Part shown: positions 53,738 to 61,728 of the stretch, piece by piece
How the letters are laid out: every line of letters starts with the position of its first letter
Position numbering within the stretch: the stretch's first letter is position 1
Origin: Corynebacterium sp. MSK008
GTDB lineage: Bacteria > Actinomycetota > Actinomycetes > Mycobacteriales > Mycobacteriaceae
Assembly: GCF_030232585.1 (NCBI RefSeq)
Contig: NZ_JASPJX010000010.1
Location: forward strand, 1 to 64,000
Length of the DNA: 64,000 nt
Direction of reading: 5' to 3'
The notes under the pieces: model-generated
The model's input: only the letters and a program-made list of their open reading frames with translations
Database searches by the model: none
Told to the model about the DNA's origin: nothing
Made by a program: the position numbers and the translations under genes

Positions 53738-55309
53738 GTGTCGGAGCTGCGCCTGGTCCCGGCGGCGTTGGCGGTGTGGGCCGCGGCAGCGTGCTGCATT
53801 TTGTTCGGGGTGTGGGCGGCGCTTGCCGCCGCCGGGGTCCTCGCCGCATTTTGTCTGGCCGTGCGCGAGTCGGGCCAGGCGGTGCTCACCGCGGGCCTCG
53901 GCGCGGCGGCCACGCTGACAGCTGCGGTGCGCACACGCGCAAACGCCCCCGCCTCCGAGATTGTGGGCACGATCAGCGGCACCCCGAAGCAGACGGACAC
54001 GGGCGCCTACCTGGTGCGTGTGCGAGTGCCAGGCAAGCCGTCGACGACGCCGGTGTTCGCCGACGAGCTGCCCGACGGGGCGGTCGCCGGCGCGCAGGTG
54101 GTGGGACGCGGTGTGTCCAAGGAGTCCGGCGTGCCGGGTGTGAACCCGTTCGTGCTCAACGGCGAAGTCGAAGTCCTCGGCCCGCCGGACGGGCTGGCAG
54201 CGTTTTCGCACCACGTGCGCTCCACTTTCGTCGCGGCCGTGGAGGCGCATGTGGGTGAGGGTGCGCGGGGGCTGATTCCGGGCATGGTGCTTGGCGACGT
54301 CTCCCTGCAACCGCCAGCCGAACAACAGATGTACATCGACACAGGCCTGTCACATTTATCCGCTGTGTCCGGGGCGAACATCGCGATTGTGGCCACCTTC
54401 GCCACCGTGGCGGCGGCCGCAATCGGTGCAGGGCTGCGCGGCAGGATCGTCGCCTCGGCCGTGGCGCTGTTGGTTTACGCTGCGCTGGTGGGGCCGGAGC
54501 CGAGCGTGCTGCGCGCCTCAGTGTCCGGGCTGGTGGGGCTGGTGGCGGTGCTCGCCTCACGGCAGGCGGAGCCCATCCACGCGCTGTGCCTGTCCGTGAT
54601 TGGGCTGGTGCTGGTGGATTCGGACCTTGCGGTGCACTACGGTTTCGCCCTGTCGGTGGCGGCGACGGCGGGCATCGTGGCACTCTACCCGCTGTTGTAC
54701 CGCGCGCTGGCGGTGACTGGCTGGCCGGACATCCTCGTGCGCGCGCTGGCCGTGGCCGTGGCAGCGGACCTCGCCACCATGCCGATTGTGGCGCTGATGG
54801 CGGGCAGAGTCTCGCTAGTCTCGGTCGGCGCCAACGTGCTGGTGGCACCCGTGGTGGGGCCGGTGACGGTGCTCGGCCTCGTCGCCGCGGTCTGCTCACT
54901 GCTGCCTGGGGGATTGGAGGTGCCGGTGCTGTGGTGCGTGGAGCCGATGGCGTGGTGGGTGCACACGGTGGCGAAGATCGGCGCGGGGCTGCCCAGTGCG
55001 ACGGTGGCGGCCACCCCGTTGACGGCGCTGGTGGTCTACGGGTGGGTGCTCGCCGGGTTTCTGGCGGGCCGGCCCCGCGCCACGATATGCGCCGCCGCCG
55101 TGTGCCTGGCGCTGTTCGTCGCGCCGGGCGAGCCTAAACCCGCCGACCCGACGGGGCTGCGCGCCCACGTCGTCGAAACCATCGAGGAGGTGGAGCCGGT
55201 GCCCGGGTGGGCGCAGCTCGTCGTTGTGCTGGAGGGCGGCCCGCCGCGCGGCCGCCCAGTGGCCACGCGTGAGGGGATCCCCGTCATCTTCCCAAACGAC
55301 GGGACGTAA
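53738..55309 (+). CDS. comEC: ComEC/Rec2 competence channel protein (without metallo-beta-lactamase domain)
   Basis: The 523-residue polytopic protein carries the competence domain with the motif HLSAVSGANIAIVA near residue 205, the hallmark of ComEC, and about ten membrane helices. It is shorter than the 700-800-residue form because the C-terminal metallo-beta-lactamase-like nuclease domain is missing, as in mycobacterial ComEC. It forms the channel for single-stranded DNA passage. GTG start 3 bp after comEA. holA begins 10 bp after the stop. Confidence 0.9.
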   Translation: MSELRLVPAALAVWAAAACCILFGVWAALAAAGVLAAFCLAVRESGQAVLTAGLGAAATLTAAVRTRANAPASEIVGTISGTPKQTDTGAYLVRVRVPGKPSTTPVFADELPDGAVAGAQVVGRGVSKESGVPGVNPFVLNGEVEVLGPPDGLAAFSHHVRSTFVAAVEAHVGEGARGLIPGMVLGDVSLQPPAEQQMYIDTGLSHLSAVSGANIAIVATFATVAAAAIGAGLRGRIVASAVALLVYAALVGPEPSVLRASVSGLVGLVAVLASRQAEPIHALCLSVIGLVLVDSDLAVHYGFALSVAATAGIVALYPLLYRALAVTGWPDILVRALAVAVAADLATMPIVALMAGRVSLVSVGANVLVAPVVGPVTVLGLVAAVCSLLPGGLEVPVLWCVEPMAWWVHTVAKIGAGLPSATVAATPLTALVVYGWVLAGFLAGRPRATICAAAVCLALFVAPGEPKPADPTGLRAHVVETIEEVEPVPGWAQLVVVLEGGPPRGRPVATREGIPVIFPNDGT

Positions 55310-55312
55310 GAT
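55307..55312 (+). promoter_or_regulatory. -10 element TAAGAT of holA
   Basis: TAAGAT overlaps the comEC stop codon and lies 7 nt before ATG 55320. Confidence 0.45.
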
Positions 55313-55319
55313 GGCGCGC

Positions 55320-56246
55320 ATGCTTAACCCCGTGCACCTGGTGCTCGGCGAGGACGATTTCCTCGCCGAGCGCGCAACCAAAGCCATCGTCGCCCAAGCC
55401 GGCGAGGGCGTGGAGGTGACCACCCTGCGCGCCGGCGATGTCTCCGAGGGCGAGATCGCGATGGCGACCAGCCCGTCGCTGTTCGCGGAGGACCGGGTGG
55501 TGGTGGTCAAGCACGCCGATCTCGCGGGCAAGGAGCCTACCGAGATTTTGCTGCAGGCCTGCGTGAACCCGGCGCCGGGGATCACGCTGATCGTCGAACA
55601 CACCGGCGGCGGGCGTCAAAAGGCGATGGTGAAGAAGTTCGCCAAGGTCGCCGAGGTGCACAAGGCTGATCCGCTGAAAGACAACGAGCGCCGCTCGTGG
55701 CTGATGGAGGAGTTCCGCAGCCACGGCGTGCGCCCCACCCCGGACGTGGCCGCCGCGGTGCTGGAATCGGTCGGCTCGGATTTGCGCGAGCTCTCCTCCG
55801 CCGTGAGCCAGCTGGTCAGCGACACCGAGGGCGAGCTCACCGTCGAGGCCGTGCGCGCCTACTACGTGGGTGTGGCGGAGGTCGCCGGCTTCGACATCGC
55901 TGACCAGGCGGTGGCGGGCCGCGCCGACCGGGCGCTCGCCTCCACGCGCCGCGCGCTGCAGCTGGGCACCAGCCCGGTGTCCATCGCGGCGGCGCTCGCG
56001 CGCAAGGTCGGCGACATCGCCAAGCTGCACGGCGTGCGCGGCAACCCGGACCAGCTGGCGCGCACCGTCGGCATGCACCCGTACGTAGCGAAAAAGACCA
56101 TGCAGGTCGCGCGCCAGTGGAGCGGGGACGCGGTCTCCCACGCCGTGATCATCGTCTCCGACCTGGATGCTGAGGTGAAAGGCCAGGGCGGCGACCCGGA
56201 GTTCGCCCTTGAGAACGCGGTGCGCCGCATCGCGGAGCTGGCATGA
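55320..56246 (+). CDS. holA: DNA polymerase III delta subunit
   Basis: The 308-residue clamp-loader subunit opens the beta clamp. The N-terminal domain (NPVHLVLGEDDFLAERA) and the AAA-type middle domain, including EHTGGGRQKAMVKK, fit HolA. The C-terminal collar domain has ARQWSGDAVSHAV. The order comEC-holA is conserved in actinobacteria. ATG 55320 is preferred because TAAGAT sits 7 nt upstream; ATG 55311 is an alternative giving three more residues. The 3' end overlaps the next ATG (ATGA). Confidence 0.93.
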   Translation: MLNPVHLVLGEDDFLAERATKAIVAQAGEGVEVTTLRAGDVSEGEIAMATSPSLFAEDRVVVVKHADLAGKEPTEILLQACVNPAPGITLIVEHTGGGRQKAMVKKFAKVAEVHKADPLKDNERRSWLMEEFRSHGVRPTPDVAAAVLESVGSDLRELSSAVSQLVSDTEGELTVEAVRAYYVGVAEVAGFDIADQAVAGRADRALASTRRALQLGTSPVSIAAALARKVGDIAKLHGVRGNPDQLARTVGMHPYVAKKTMQVARQWSGDAVSHAVIIVSDLDAEVKGQGGDPEFALENAVRRIAELA

Positions 56247-56890
56247 TCGCGTCGGGCGATCTCGCGGTCATCGTCGGGCTCAACCTCGTCGGCGCCGCCG
56301 CGCCGGGGCCGGACATGGTGCTGCTCATGCGTACCGCCACCCGCTCGCGCAAGCACGCCTGGGCGACCAACCTGGGCATCCACACCGGTGCTGCCCTGTG
56401 GTTCACGCTCACGGTCTTTGGTGCGGCGGCGGTGCTGCACGCTGTGCCGCAGGCTGTCGCCGCCATCCAGGTCGTCGGCGGTGCGGCGCTGATCTGGATG
56501 GGCCAGCACAACCTGCGCGGCGGGCTGCGCGACAGGCACGACCCGCCCGCGGATCTGGACGAGGCTGTCCAGCGGTTGGGGTCGGTGCGCGCTGCCTATC
56601 GACGGGGCCTAGTCACCAACCTGGCCAACCCCAAAATCGTGGTCGCCCTGACCGCCATGATCGCGCCGCTTTTGCCCGCGAACCCCTCGCTCGCCACCGC
56701 GTTGATTGTCATCGTCGCTCTCTGGCTCAGCTCGTTCGCCCTGTTCGGGGCGATCGCGCAGGTCACCTCCGCTGAGCGCATGCGCCGAAAATTCCTGCGC
56801 GCCGGGCCCTACATCGACATTGTCGCGGGCGCGTTTTTCATGGTGGTCGGCGCGGCGCTTATCGCCCGCGGGCTTGTCAGCGTGCTCTAG
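56243..56890 (+). CDS. LysE/RhtB-family amino-acid exporter
   Basis: The 215-residue membrane protein has about six helices and the LysE N-terminal pattern NLVGAAAPGPDMVLLMRTATRSRKHAW, followed by FGAAAVLHAVPQAVAAIQVVGGAALIWMG. These permeases export amino acids such as lysine, arginine or homoserine; the substrate is not evident. It overlaps holA by 4 bp (ATGA), an unusual partner, so co-expression is probably incidental. Its stop overlaps the convergent esterase gene (CTAG). Confidence 0.88.
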   Translation: MIASGDLAVIVGLNLVGAAAPGPDMVLLMRTATRSRKHAWATNLGIHTGAALWFTLTVFGAAAVLHAVPQAVAAIQVVGGAALIWMGQHNLRGGLRDRHDPPADLDEAVQRLGSVRAAYRRGLVTNLANPKIVVALTAMIAPLLPANPSLATALIVIVALWLSSFALFGAIAQVTSAERMRRKFLRAGPYIDIVAGAFFMVVGAALIARGLVSVL

Positions 56891-57870
56891 AGGTACTGGC
56901 GCAGGAACTGCGCCGTCTCGCGCGTCGCGTCTGGCGAGGTGAACCAGGTGTGGCCGCCGCCTTCGACGCGCTCGATGCGCACGGGCTCAGCGCAACCGAC
57001 GAAGTCGAAGTTGGTGACGCTGCCGGAGCGGGATTGCGTGGTCAGCAGGAAACAGTCGTTCTTGCGGGCGAAGGTGCGCGCCACGGTGTCCACGGAACGG
57101 AAAGGTGCGCCGTGGCGGGTACCGCCGTTGTAGCCCACCACGTCGTCGTTGGTGCCGTGCATGATCAGCGTGGGCACCTCGCCGGAGGTGCAGCCGGTGA
57201 CGGTGGGGGAGTAGAACGCGCCTGCCACCGACGCAACACCGCGCACCGTCTCCGGGGCGTGGCACGCCAGCGCGGCGACCATGCCGCCGCCGTTGGACAG
57301 GCCCACGGCGACGGTGCGGGAGGTGTCGGCGTGGTAGCGCGAAGCGACGTCGTCAAGCACGGCTTTCGTGTATGCGACATCCTCATCGATGCTGGTGGAG
57401 GCGTACGGCGCGCCGCCCCACGCATTGTTCACACCCTGGCCGTAGACCACGATCGCGTCCGGGAACTGGCTCTCCAGACGGGCGTAGTCGTGCATCTGGC
57501 GCGACGTGTGCTGCCACCCGCCGAAGCCCAGCACCACCGGGTAGGACTTCTCGGAGTCGAATCCGTGCGGCAGCACCACGTCGTAGGTGCGGGTGCGCCC
57601 GTCCACGTGCAGTGAGTGGGTGTGCTCGCGAGAAGGCGAGCTGACGTTGCCGTTTTTCACCATCGGAATCGCGATGGCGATGCTAGCCACCAGCGCCGCG
57701 AGCACTCCGAGAGCGCGTACCTGGTCGGAGTCCACGCCGGGGGCGTAGCGGGCCAGCAACGCCTCGAAATCGGGCGAGGAGCTCAGCTGCTGCGCCTCGG
57801 CCGGAGCCGGCAACGACAGAGACAGGGAAGTGGCAAGCGCAGCTGCGAGCGCGCGGCGGGAGTGTTTCAC
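56887..57870 (-). CDS. Secreted esterase, PHB depolymerase / LpqC-type alpha/beta hydrolase
   Basis: The 327-residue protein has a signal peptide (SRRALAAALATSLSLSLPAPAEAQQ, about 26 residues), a second hydrophobic segment near 55-70 and a hydrolase domain. Ser in GLSNGGGMVAALACHAPE, the RTYDVVLPHGF segment and late Asp/His (MHGTNDDVV, GGGHTWFTS) fit feruloyl esterase or PHB depolymerase-like enzymes. The natural ester is unknown. GTG 57870 is 6 nt after a TAGAAT -10. It is convergent with the LysE gene, overlapping by 4 bp. Confidence 0.85.
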   Translation of the reverse strand: MKHSRRALAAALATSLSLSLPAPAEAQQLSSSPDFEALLARYAPGVDSDQVRALGVLAALVASIAIAIPMVKNGNVSSPSREHTHSLHVDGRTRTYDVVLPHGFDSEKSYPVVLGFGGWQHTSRQMHDYARLESQFPDAIVVYGQGVNNAWGGAPYASTSIDEDVAYTKAVLDDVASRYHADTSRTVAVGLSNGGGMVAALACHAPETVRGVASVAGAFYSPTVTGCTSGEVPTLIMHGTNDDVVGYNGGTRHGAPFRSVDTVARTFARKNDCFLLTTQSRSGSVTNFDFVGCAEPVRIERVEGGGHTWFTSPDATRETAQFLRQYL

Positions 57871-57876
57871 GGCAGT

Positions 57877-57882
57877 ATTCTA
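57877..57882 (-). promoter_or_regulatory. -10 element TAGAAT of the secreted esterase
   Basis: Minus-strand TAGAAT is 6 nt from GTG 57870, inside an AT-rich GAAAAGAATAGAATACTG. Confidence 0.55.
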
Positions 57883-57910
57883 TTCTTTTCGAATGGGGTC
57901 TTGACACACG

Positions 57911-57949
57911 AAACGCCCCGCACACCGATTCAACGATGCACGGGGCGAA
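57911..57949 (-). terminator. Hairpin terminator of rpsT
   Basis: On the minus strand CGCCCCGTGCA and TGTGCGGGGCG pair around an AT-containing loop. The trailing TTTCGTGT is a weak T-tract. Confidence 0.6.
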
Positions 57950-57960
57950 ACACGATGGAA

Positions 57961-58224
57961 TTAGTCCATCTTGTTCAGGGCGCGAGCCATATTGGACTTC
58001 TTGTTCGCCGCGGAGTTGCGGTGGAACACGCCCTTGGTCACGGCCTTGTCCAGCTTGCGGGAAGCCACGCGCAGCTGCGCCTCAGCGGCAGCCTTGTCGC
58101 CGGACTCCACAGCCTCGCGGAACTTGCGGATCTCCGTGCGGGTGGCGGAGCGGACGGACTTGTTGCGCTGACGACGCTTCTCGTTGGTGAGAACGCGCTT
58201 CTTCTGCTGCTTGATGTTAGCCAT
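57961..58224 (-). CDS. rpsT: 30S ribosomal protein S20
   Basis: The 87-residue protein begins [21 protein letters not shown] and ends [12 protein letters not shown], both S20 signatures. It is a bundle of three basic helices binding 16S rRNA. I start at ATG 58224, with GAGGTATTTCACACA as ribosome binding site; the upstream TTG extension (8 codons) has no similarity. A leader of up to about 190 nt separates it from the upstream gene, and in mycobacteria the same gene lies between holA and lepA. Confidence 0.97.
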   Translation of the reverse strand: MANIKQQKKRVLTNEKRRQRNKSVRSATRTEIRKFREAVESGDKAAAEAQLRVASRKLDKAVTKGVFHRNSAANKKSNMARALNKMD

Positions 58225-58413
58225 TGTGTGAAATACCTCTTGGTTTCTCAATCGAACATGGATGTCGTCGTCCCAGCCGGGGTATCACGTGCGCTGCTTT
58301 GGCTATGAACGCGAACCCAAGGTCCTGCCCGCGTAGCAACACACACCCAAAGGTGGCCGGAAACGGTCAACTTGAGCAGGATAACAGCCCGCCTGTACCA
58401 GGACAAACCGCCG

Positions 58414-58920
58414 TTACAGCCACTGGAAGCGCTCGCGCAGCGTTCTCGCCACCCGCTCGAAGCGGCGCTGCGGCACGGTGGTGCCGCGCCGGTGGACGTC
58501 GGCCTCCGGGACCACCAGTGTTTTGTCCAGGCGCACCCAGCAGGGTTGGCCTGAGGCGTCCCAGTCTCCGGGGCCGATTTCAAACCAGCGGTCGTCCTCC
58601 GCGTGGTCTTCTTCCGGGGAGATGAGCAATCCGAGGATGTCGCTGTGTTCGCGACCCACCACCAGCATGGAGCGCTCCTTCGGCGGCTGCGACGGCACGG
58701 TCACCCACACCACCTCGCCGGGTTCGGCGCCGCCGTCCATGTCGGGGGCGTAGTAGACGTTGCGGGGCACGGAGTCGGTGGGGCGCACGTCCACACGCGA
58801 GGCGCGCTTGCGCCGCAGCTCAATCTGGTTGGTCACCCGGTCGTGCAGCAGCGCCAGGCCCTGGTCGAGCGAAGCCGTGCGGGGTCGCGCAGTTTTACGC
58901 TTAAATCGCTCGAACGCCAC
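58414..58920 (-). CDS. PemK/MazF-like toxin-fold protein without antitoxin neighbour
   Basis: The 168-residue protein has the PemK/MazF barrel. The opening strand is GEVVWVTVPSQPPKERSMLVVGRE (residues about 68-92), followed by LGLLISPEEDHAEDDRWFEI and a C-terminal helix. A basic 60-residue N-terminal extension (RFKRKTARPRT) is unusual for MazF, which is about 110 residues. No small antitoxin gene lies on either side, so it may not be a toxin in function. GTG start after GTGGAGGTGCCAAC. Confidence 0.75.
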   Translation of the reverse strand: MAFERFKRKTARPRTASLDQGLALLHDRVTNQIELRRKRASRVDVRPTDSVPRNVYYAPDMDGGAEPGEVVWVTVPSQPPKERSMLVVGREHSDILGLLISPEEDHAEDDRWFEIGPGDWDASGQPCWVRLDKTLVVPEADVHRRGTTVPQRRFERVARTLRERFQWL

Positions 58921-58953
58921 GTTGGCACCTCCACATTGCAGTTATCTGCAACC

Positions 58954-59823
58954 TTAAGCTGTCCCGCCTGCGGGGACAAGGGGTTTCTGCCGATCGGCTG
59001 AAATCCCACGCAGCGCCCAGAGCAGCAGGAGAGTGCACGCGACAGTCATCACCGAGGCGCCGAGCATCTGCTGCCACCCGATTTCCGTCGCGTTCGGGTC
59101 CACCATGTCCAGCGCCCCGTAGCTGAAAAAGATCGTGTTGCTCACCGCATGCAGCGCAATGGACGCCTCGAGCCCGCCGGTGCGCCATGTCAGCACCGCG
59201 GTGCACACGGCGAAGATGGCGATGTCGATTAGCCCGACCCAGTTGTAGGCGTGCCCCGCCACAAAGGCGATGCCCGGCAGCAGGTAGGCCAGCCAGGCCG
59301 GCGCCCGCCACTGGCCCAGGATCTGCGGCAGTGCGCCGCGGAAGAGGAATTCTTCGGCGGCGGATTGCAGCGGCACGGCGATGAGCAGCGCCGCGATGAG
59401 GGTGAGCCGGAACGGGTTGACGGTGGCTTCGGCGGGGGCGCCCCGGAGGACGTCGATAAGCACTTGCGCCCCGTAGACCGCGCCCACGACTAAAAGCGCT
59501 CGCCCGAGCACACCCCACCGCATGCGAAGCGCGATGCTGAACAGCGCCGACGGGCGGCGCCCGGCGATGCGCGCGGCGAGAAACGGCGCCGGCAGGATCG
59601 CGGCGATGATCAACACCTGGATCAGCGGGCTGAGTGGATCCGCCGAGCCCTCCAAGAGCATGTCAGCGTCGCGGCCGGAGAGCCCCGCGGCCAACCCGAA
59701 GGCAATCACCGAGACAATCGCAAACAGTGCGACGAATGCGACGACCACCACGAGCTCTATCAGCGCCCTCCACCACGTGGCGGGACGGTGGCGGGCAACG
59801 AGTCCTAAACGGTGGTAAGGCAT
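58954..59823 (-). CDS. CPBP family intramembrane glutamic endopeptidase
   Basis: The 289-residue protein has about eight membrane helices and the CPBP/Abi motifs: EEFLFRG near residue 172 (the Glu-Glu and Arg of the active site), then FVAGHAYNW and a late HAVSNT. The family includes CAAX prenyl-protease-like and bacteriocin-immunity proteins; the substrate is unknown. ATG 59823 is 7 nt from a TACGGT -10. It diverges from lepA in a 45-bp spacer. Confidence 0.88.
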   Translation of the reverse strand: MPYHRLGLVARHRPATWWRALIELVVVVAFVALFAIVSVIAFGLAAGLSGRDADMLLEGSADPLSPLIQVLIIAAILPAPFLAARIAGRRPSALFSIALRMRWGVLGRALLVVGAVYGAQVLIDVLRGAPAEATVNPFRLTLIAALLIAVPLQSAAEEFLFRGALPQILGQWRAPAWLAYLLPGIAFVAGHAYNWVGLIDIAIFAVCTAVLTWRTGGLEASIALHAVSNTIFFSYGALDMVDPNATEIGWQQMLGASVMTVACTLLLLWALRGISADRQKPLVPAGGTA

Positions 59824-59830
59824 GGTGCAT

Positions 59831-59836
59831 ACCGTA
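59831..59836 (-). promoter_or_regulatory. -10 element TACGGT of the CPBP protease gene
   Basis: Minus-strand TACGGT is 7 nt from ATG 59823. Confidence 0.45.
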
Positions 59837-59853
59837 GCGCGGGGTGCGCAAAG

Positions 59854-59859
59854 TAGGAT
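59854..59859 (+). promoter_or_regulatory. -10 element TAGGAT of lepA
   Basis: TAGGAT is 9 nt before ATG 59869. It abuts a GTG at 59860, so that GTG cannot be used from this promoter. Confidence 0.4.
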
Positions 59860-59868
59860 GTGGCAACT

Positions 59869-61728
59869 ATGGCCGCCAAATCGAAAAATTTTGCAGAGGA
59901 AACGTTCACGGATCCCGCCCGGATCCGCAACTTCTGCATCATCGCGCACATCGACCATGGCAAGTCCACGTTGGCAGACCGCATTTTGCAGCTGTCCAAC
60001 GTTGTCGACGAGCGCGAGATGCGCGACCAGTACCTCGACAACATGGACATCGAGCGCGAACGCGGCATCACCATCAAGGCGCAAAACGTGCGCCTGCCGT
60101 GGGTGCCTTCGACCGGCGATCACGCGGGCGAGCAGATGGTGCTGCAGATGATTGACACCCCGGGCCACGTCGACTTCTCCTACGAGGTGGCCCGCAGCTT
60201 GGACGCCTGCGAGGGAGCAATTTTGCTTGTCGACGCAGCCCAGGGCATCGAGGCGCAAACCCTGGCCAACCTCTACATGGCCATCGACAACGACCTCGAG
60301 ATCATCCCGGTGCTGAACAAGATCGACCTGCCAGCGGCGGACCCGGAGAAGTACGCACTGGAGATCGCCAACATCATCGGCTGCGAGCCGGAGGACGTGC
60401 TGCGTGTCTCCGGCAAGACGGGCGAGGGCGTGCCGGAGCTGCTGGACCGCGTCGTGGACCTCATCCCCGCTCCGGAGTCCGAGCACGGTGCGGACGCACC
60501 GGCGCGTGCGCTCATCTTCGACTCGGTCTACGACACCTACCGTGGCGTGGTCACCTACATCCGCATGATGGACGGCAAGCTCGAGCCGAACCAGAAGGTG
60601 CTGATGATGAACACGGGCAAGACGCTCGAGATCCTCGAAATCGGCGTCGTCTCGCCCACGATGAAGAAAACGAAGGGCTTAGGCCCCGGCGAGGTGGGCT
60701 ACCTCATCACCGGCGTGAAAGACGTGCGCGACACCCGCGTCGGCGACACCGTCACCTGGGCTTCCAAGGGCGCTGAAGAGCCACTGGAGGGCTTCGAAGA
60801 CGTCAAGCCGATGGTCTATTCGGGCCTGTTCCCGGTGAGCCAGGAAGACTTCCCCACGCTGCGCGAGAGCTTGGAGAAGCTGCAGCTTAACGACGCTTCC
60901 TTGACCTGGGAGCCGGAAACCTCCGTCGCGCTGGGCTTCGGCTTCCGTTGCGGATTCTTGGGCCTGTTGCACATGGAGATCACCCGCACCCGCCTGGAGC
61001 GCGAGTTCGACCTGGACCTGATCTCCACCGCGCCGTCCGTGACCTACCGCGTGGTCTCCGAGGACGGCACCGAGCAGCTCGTGCACAACCCCTCGGACTG
61101 GCCCAGCGGCAAGATCCCCGAGGTCCACGAGCCGATCGTGAACATGACCATCATCGTGCCCCAGGAGTTCGTGGGTTCGACGATGGAGCTGTGCCAGTCC
61201 AAGCGCGGCCAGATGAAGAACATGGAGTACCTGTCTGAGGACCGCGTGGAGCTGCGCTACATCATGCCGCTCGGCGAGATCATCTTCGACTTCTTCGACA
61301 TGCTGAAGTCCCGCACCAAGGGCTACGCCTCGCTCAACTACGAGGAGGCAGGCGAGCAGCTCGCGGACCTGGTCAAGGTGGACATCCTGCTCCAGGGCGA
61401 ACCAGTGGACGCCTTCTCCGCCATCGTGCACAAGGATTCCGCGCAGTGGTACGGCAACAAGATGACCAAAAAGCTCAAGGAGCTCATCCCGCGCCAGCAG
61501 TTCGAGGTGCCGGTCCAGGCCGCCATCGGCTCGAAGATCATCGCCCGCGAAAACATTCGTGCCCTGCGCAAGGACGTGCTGTCCAAGTGCTACGGCGGCG
61601 ACATCTCCCGTAAGCGCAAGCTGCTGGAGAAGCAGAAAGCCGGTAAGAAGCGCATGAAAAACATCGGCTCCGTCACCGTGCCGCAGGAAGCGTTCGTGGC
61701 GGCGCTGTCCACCGACGGCGAGGAGTAG
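59869..61728 (+). CDS. lepA: Elongation factor 4 (LepA)
   Basis: The 619-residue translational GTPase has G1 [11 protein letters not shown]3 DTPGHVDF, G4 NKID, EF-G-like domains and the LepA-specific C-terminal domain ([20 protein letters not shown] followed by basic [15 protein letters not shown]). It can back-translocate ribosomes and helps subunit assembly. ATG 59869 is chosen because a TAGGAT -10 overlaps the neighbourhood of the alternative GTG at 59860. Its stop directly abuts the end of the convergent unknown gene. Confidence 0.96.
   Translation: MAAKSKNFAEETFTDPARIRNFCIIAHIDHGKSTLADRILQLSNVVDEREMRDQYLDNMDIERERGITIKAQNVRLPWVPSTGDHAGEQMVLQMIDTPGHVDFSYEVARSLDACEGAILLVDAAQGIEAQTLANLYMAIDNDLEIIPVLNKIDLPAADPEKYALEIANIIGCEPEDVLRVSGKTGEGVPELLDRVVDLIPAPESEHGADAPARALIFDSVYDTYRGVVTYIRMMDGKLEPNQKVLMMNTGKTLEILEIGVVSPTMKKTKGLGPGEVGYLITGVKDVRDTRVGDTVTWASKGAEEPLEGFEDVKPMVYSGLFPVSQEDFPTLRESLEKLQLNDASLTWEPETSVALGFGFRCGFLGLLHMEITRTRLEREFDLDLISTAPSVTYRVVSEDGTEQLVHNPSDWPSGKIPEVHEPIVNMTIIVPQEFVGSTMELCQSKRGQMKNMEYLSEDRVELRYIMPLGEIIFDFFDMLKSRTKGYASLNYEEAGEQLADLVKVDILLQGEPVDAFSAIVHKDSAQWYGNKMTKKLKELIPRQQFEVPVQAAIGSKIIARENIRALRKDVLSKCYGGDISRKRKLLEKQKAGKKRMKNIGSVTVPQEAFVAALSTDGEE

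Noticed and set aside
58225-58251. TTG-initiated 8-codon extension of S20
   Set aside because: The GAGG ribosome binding site lies within it and the family N-terminus MANIKQQ begins at 58224.
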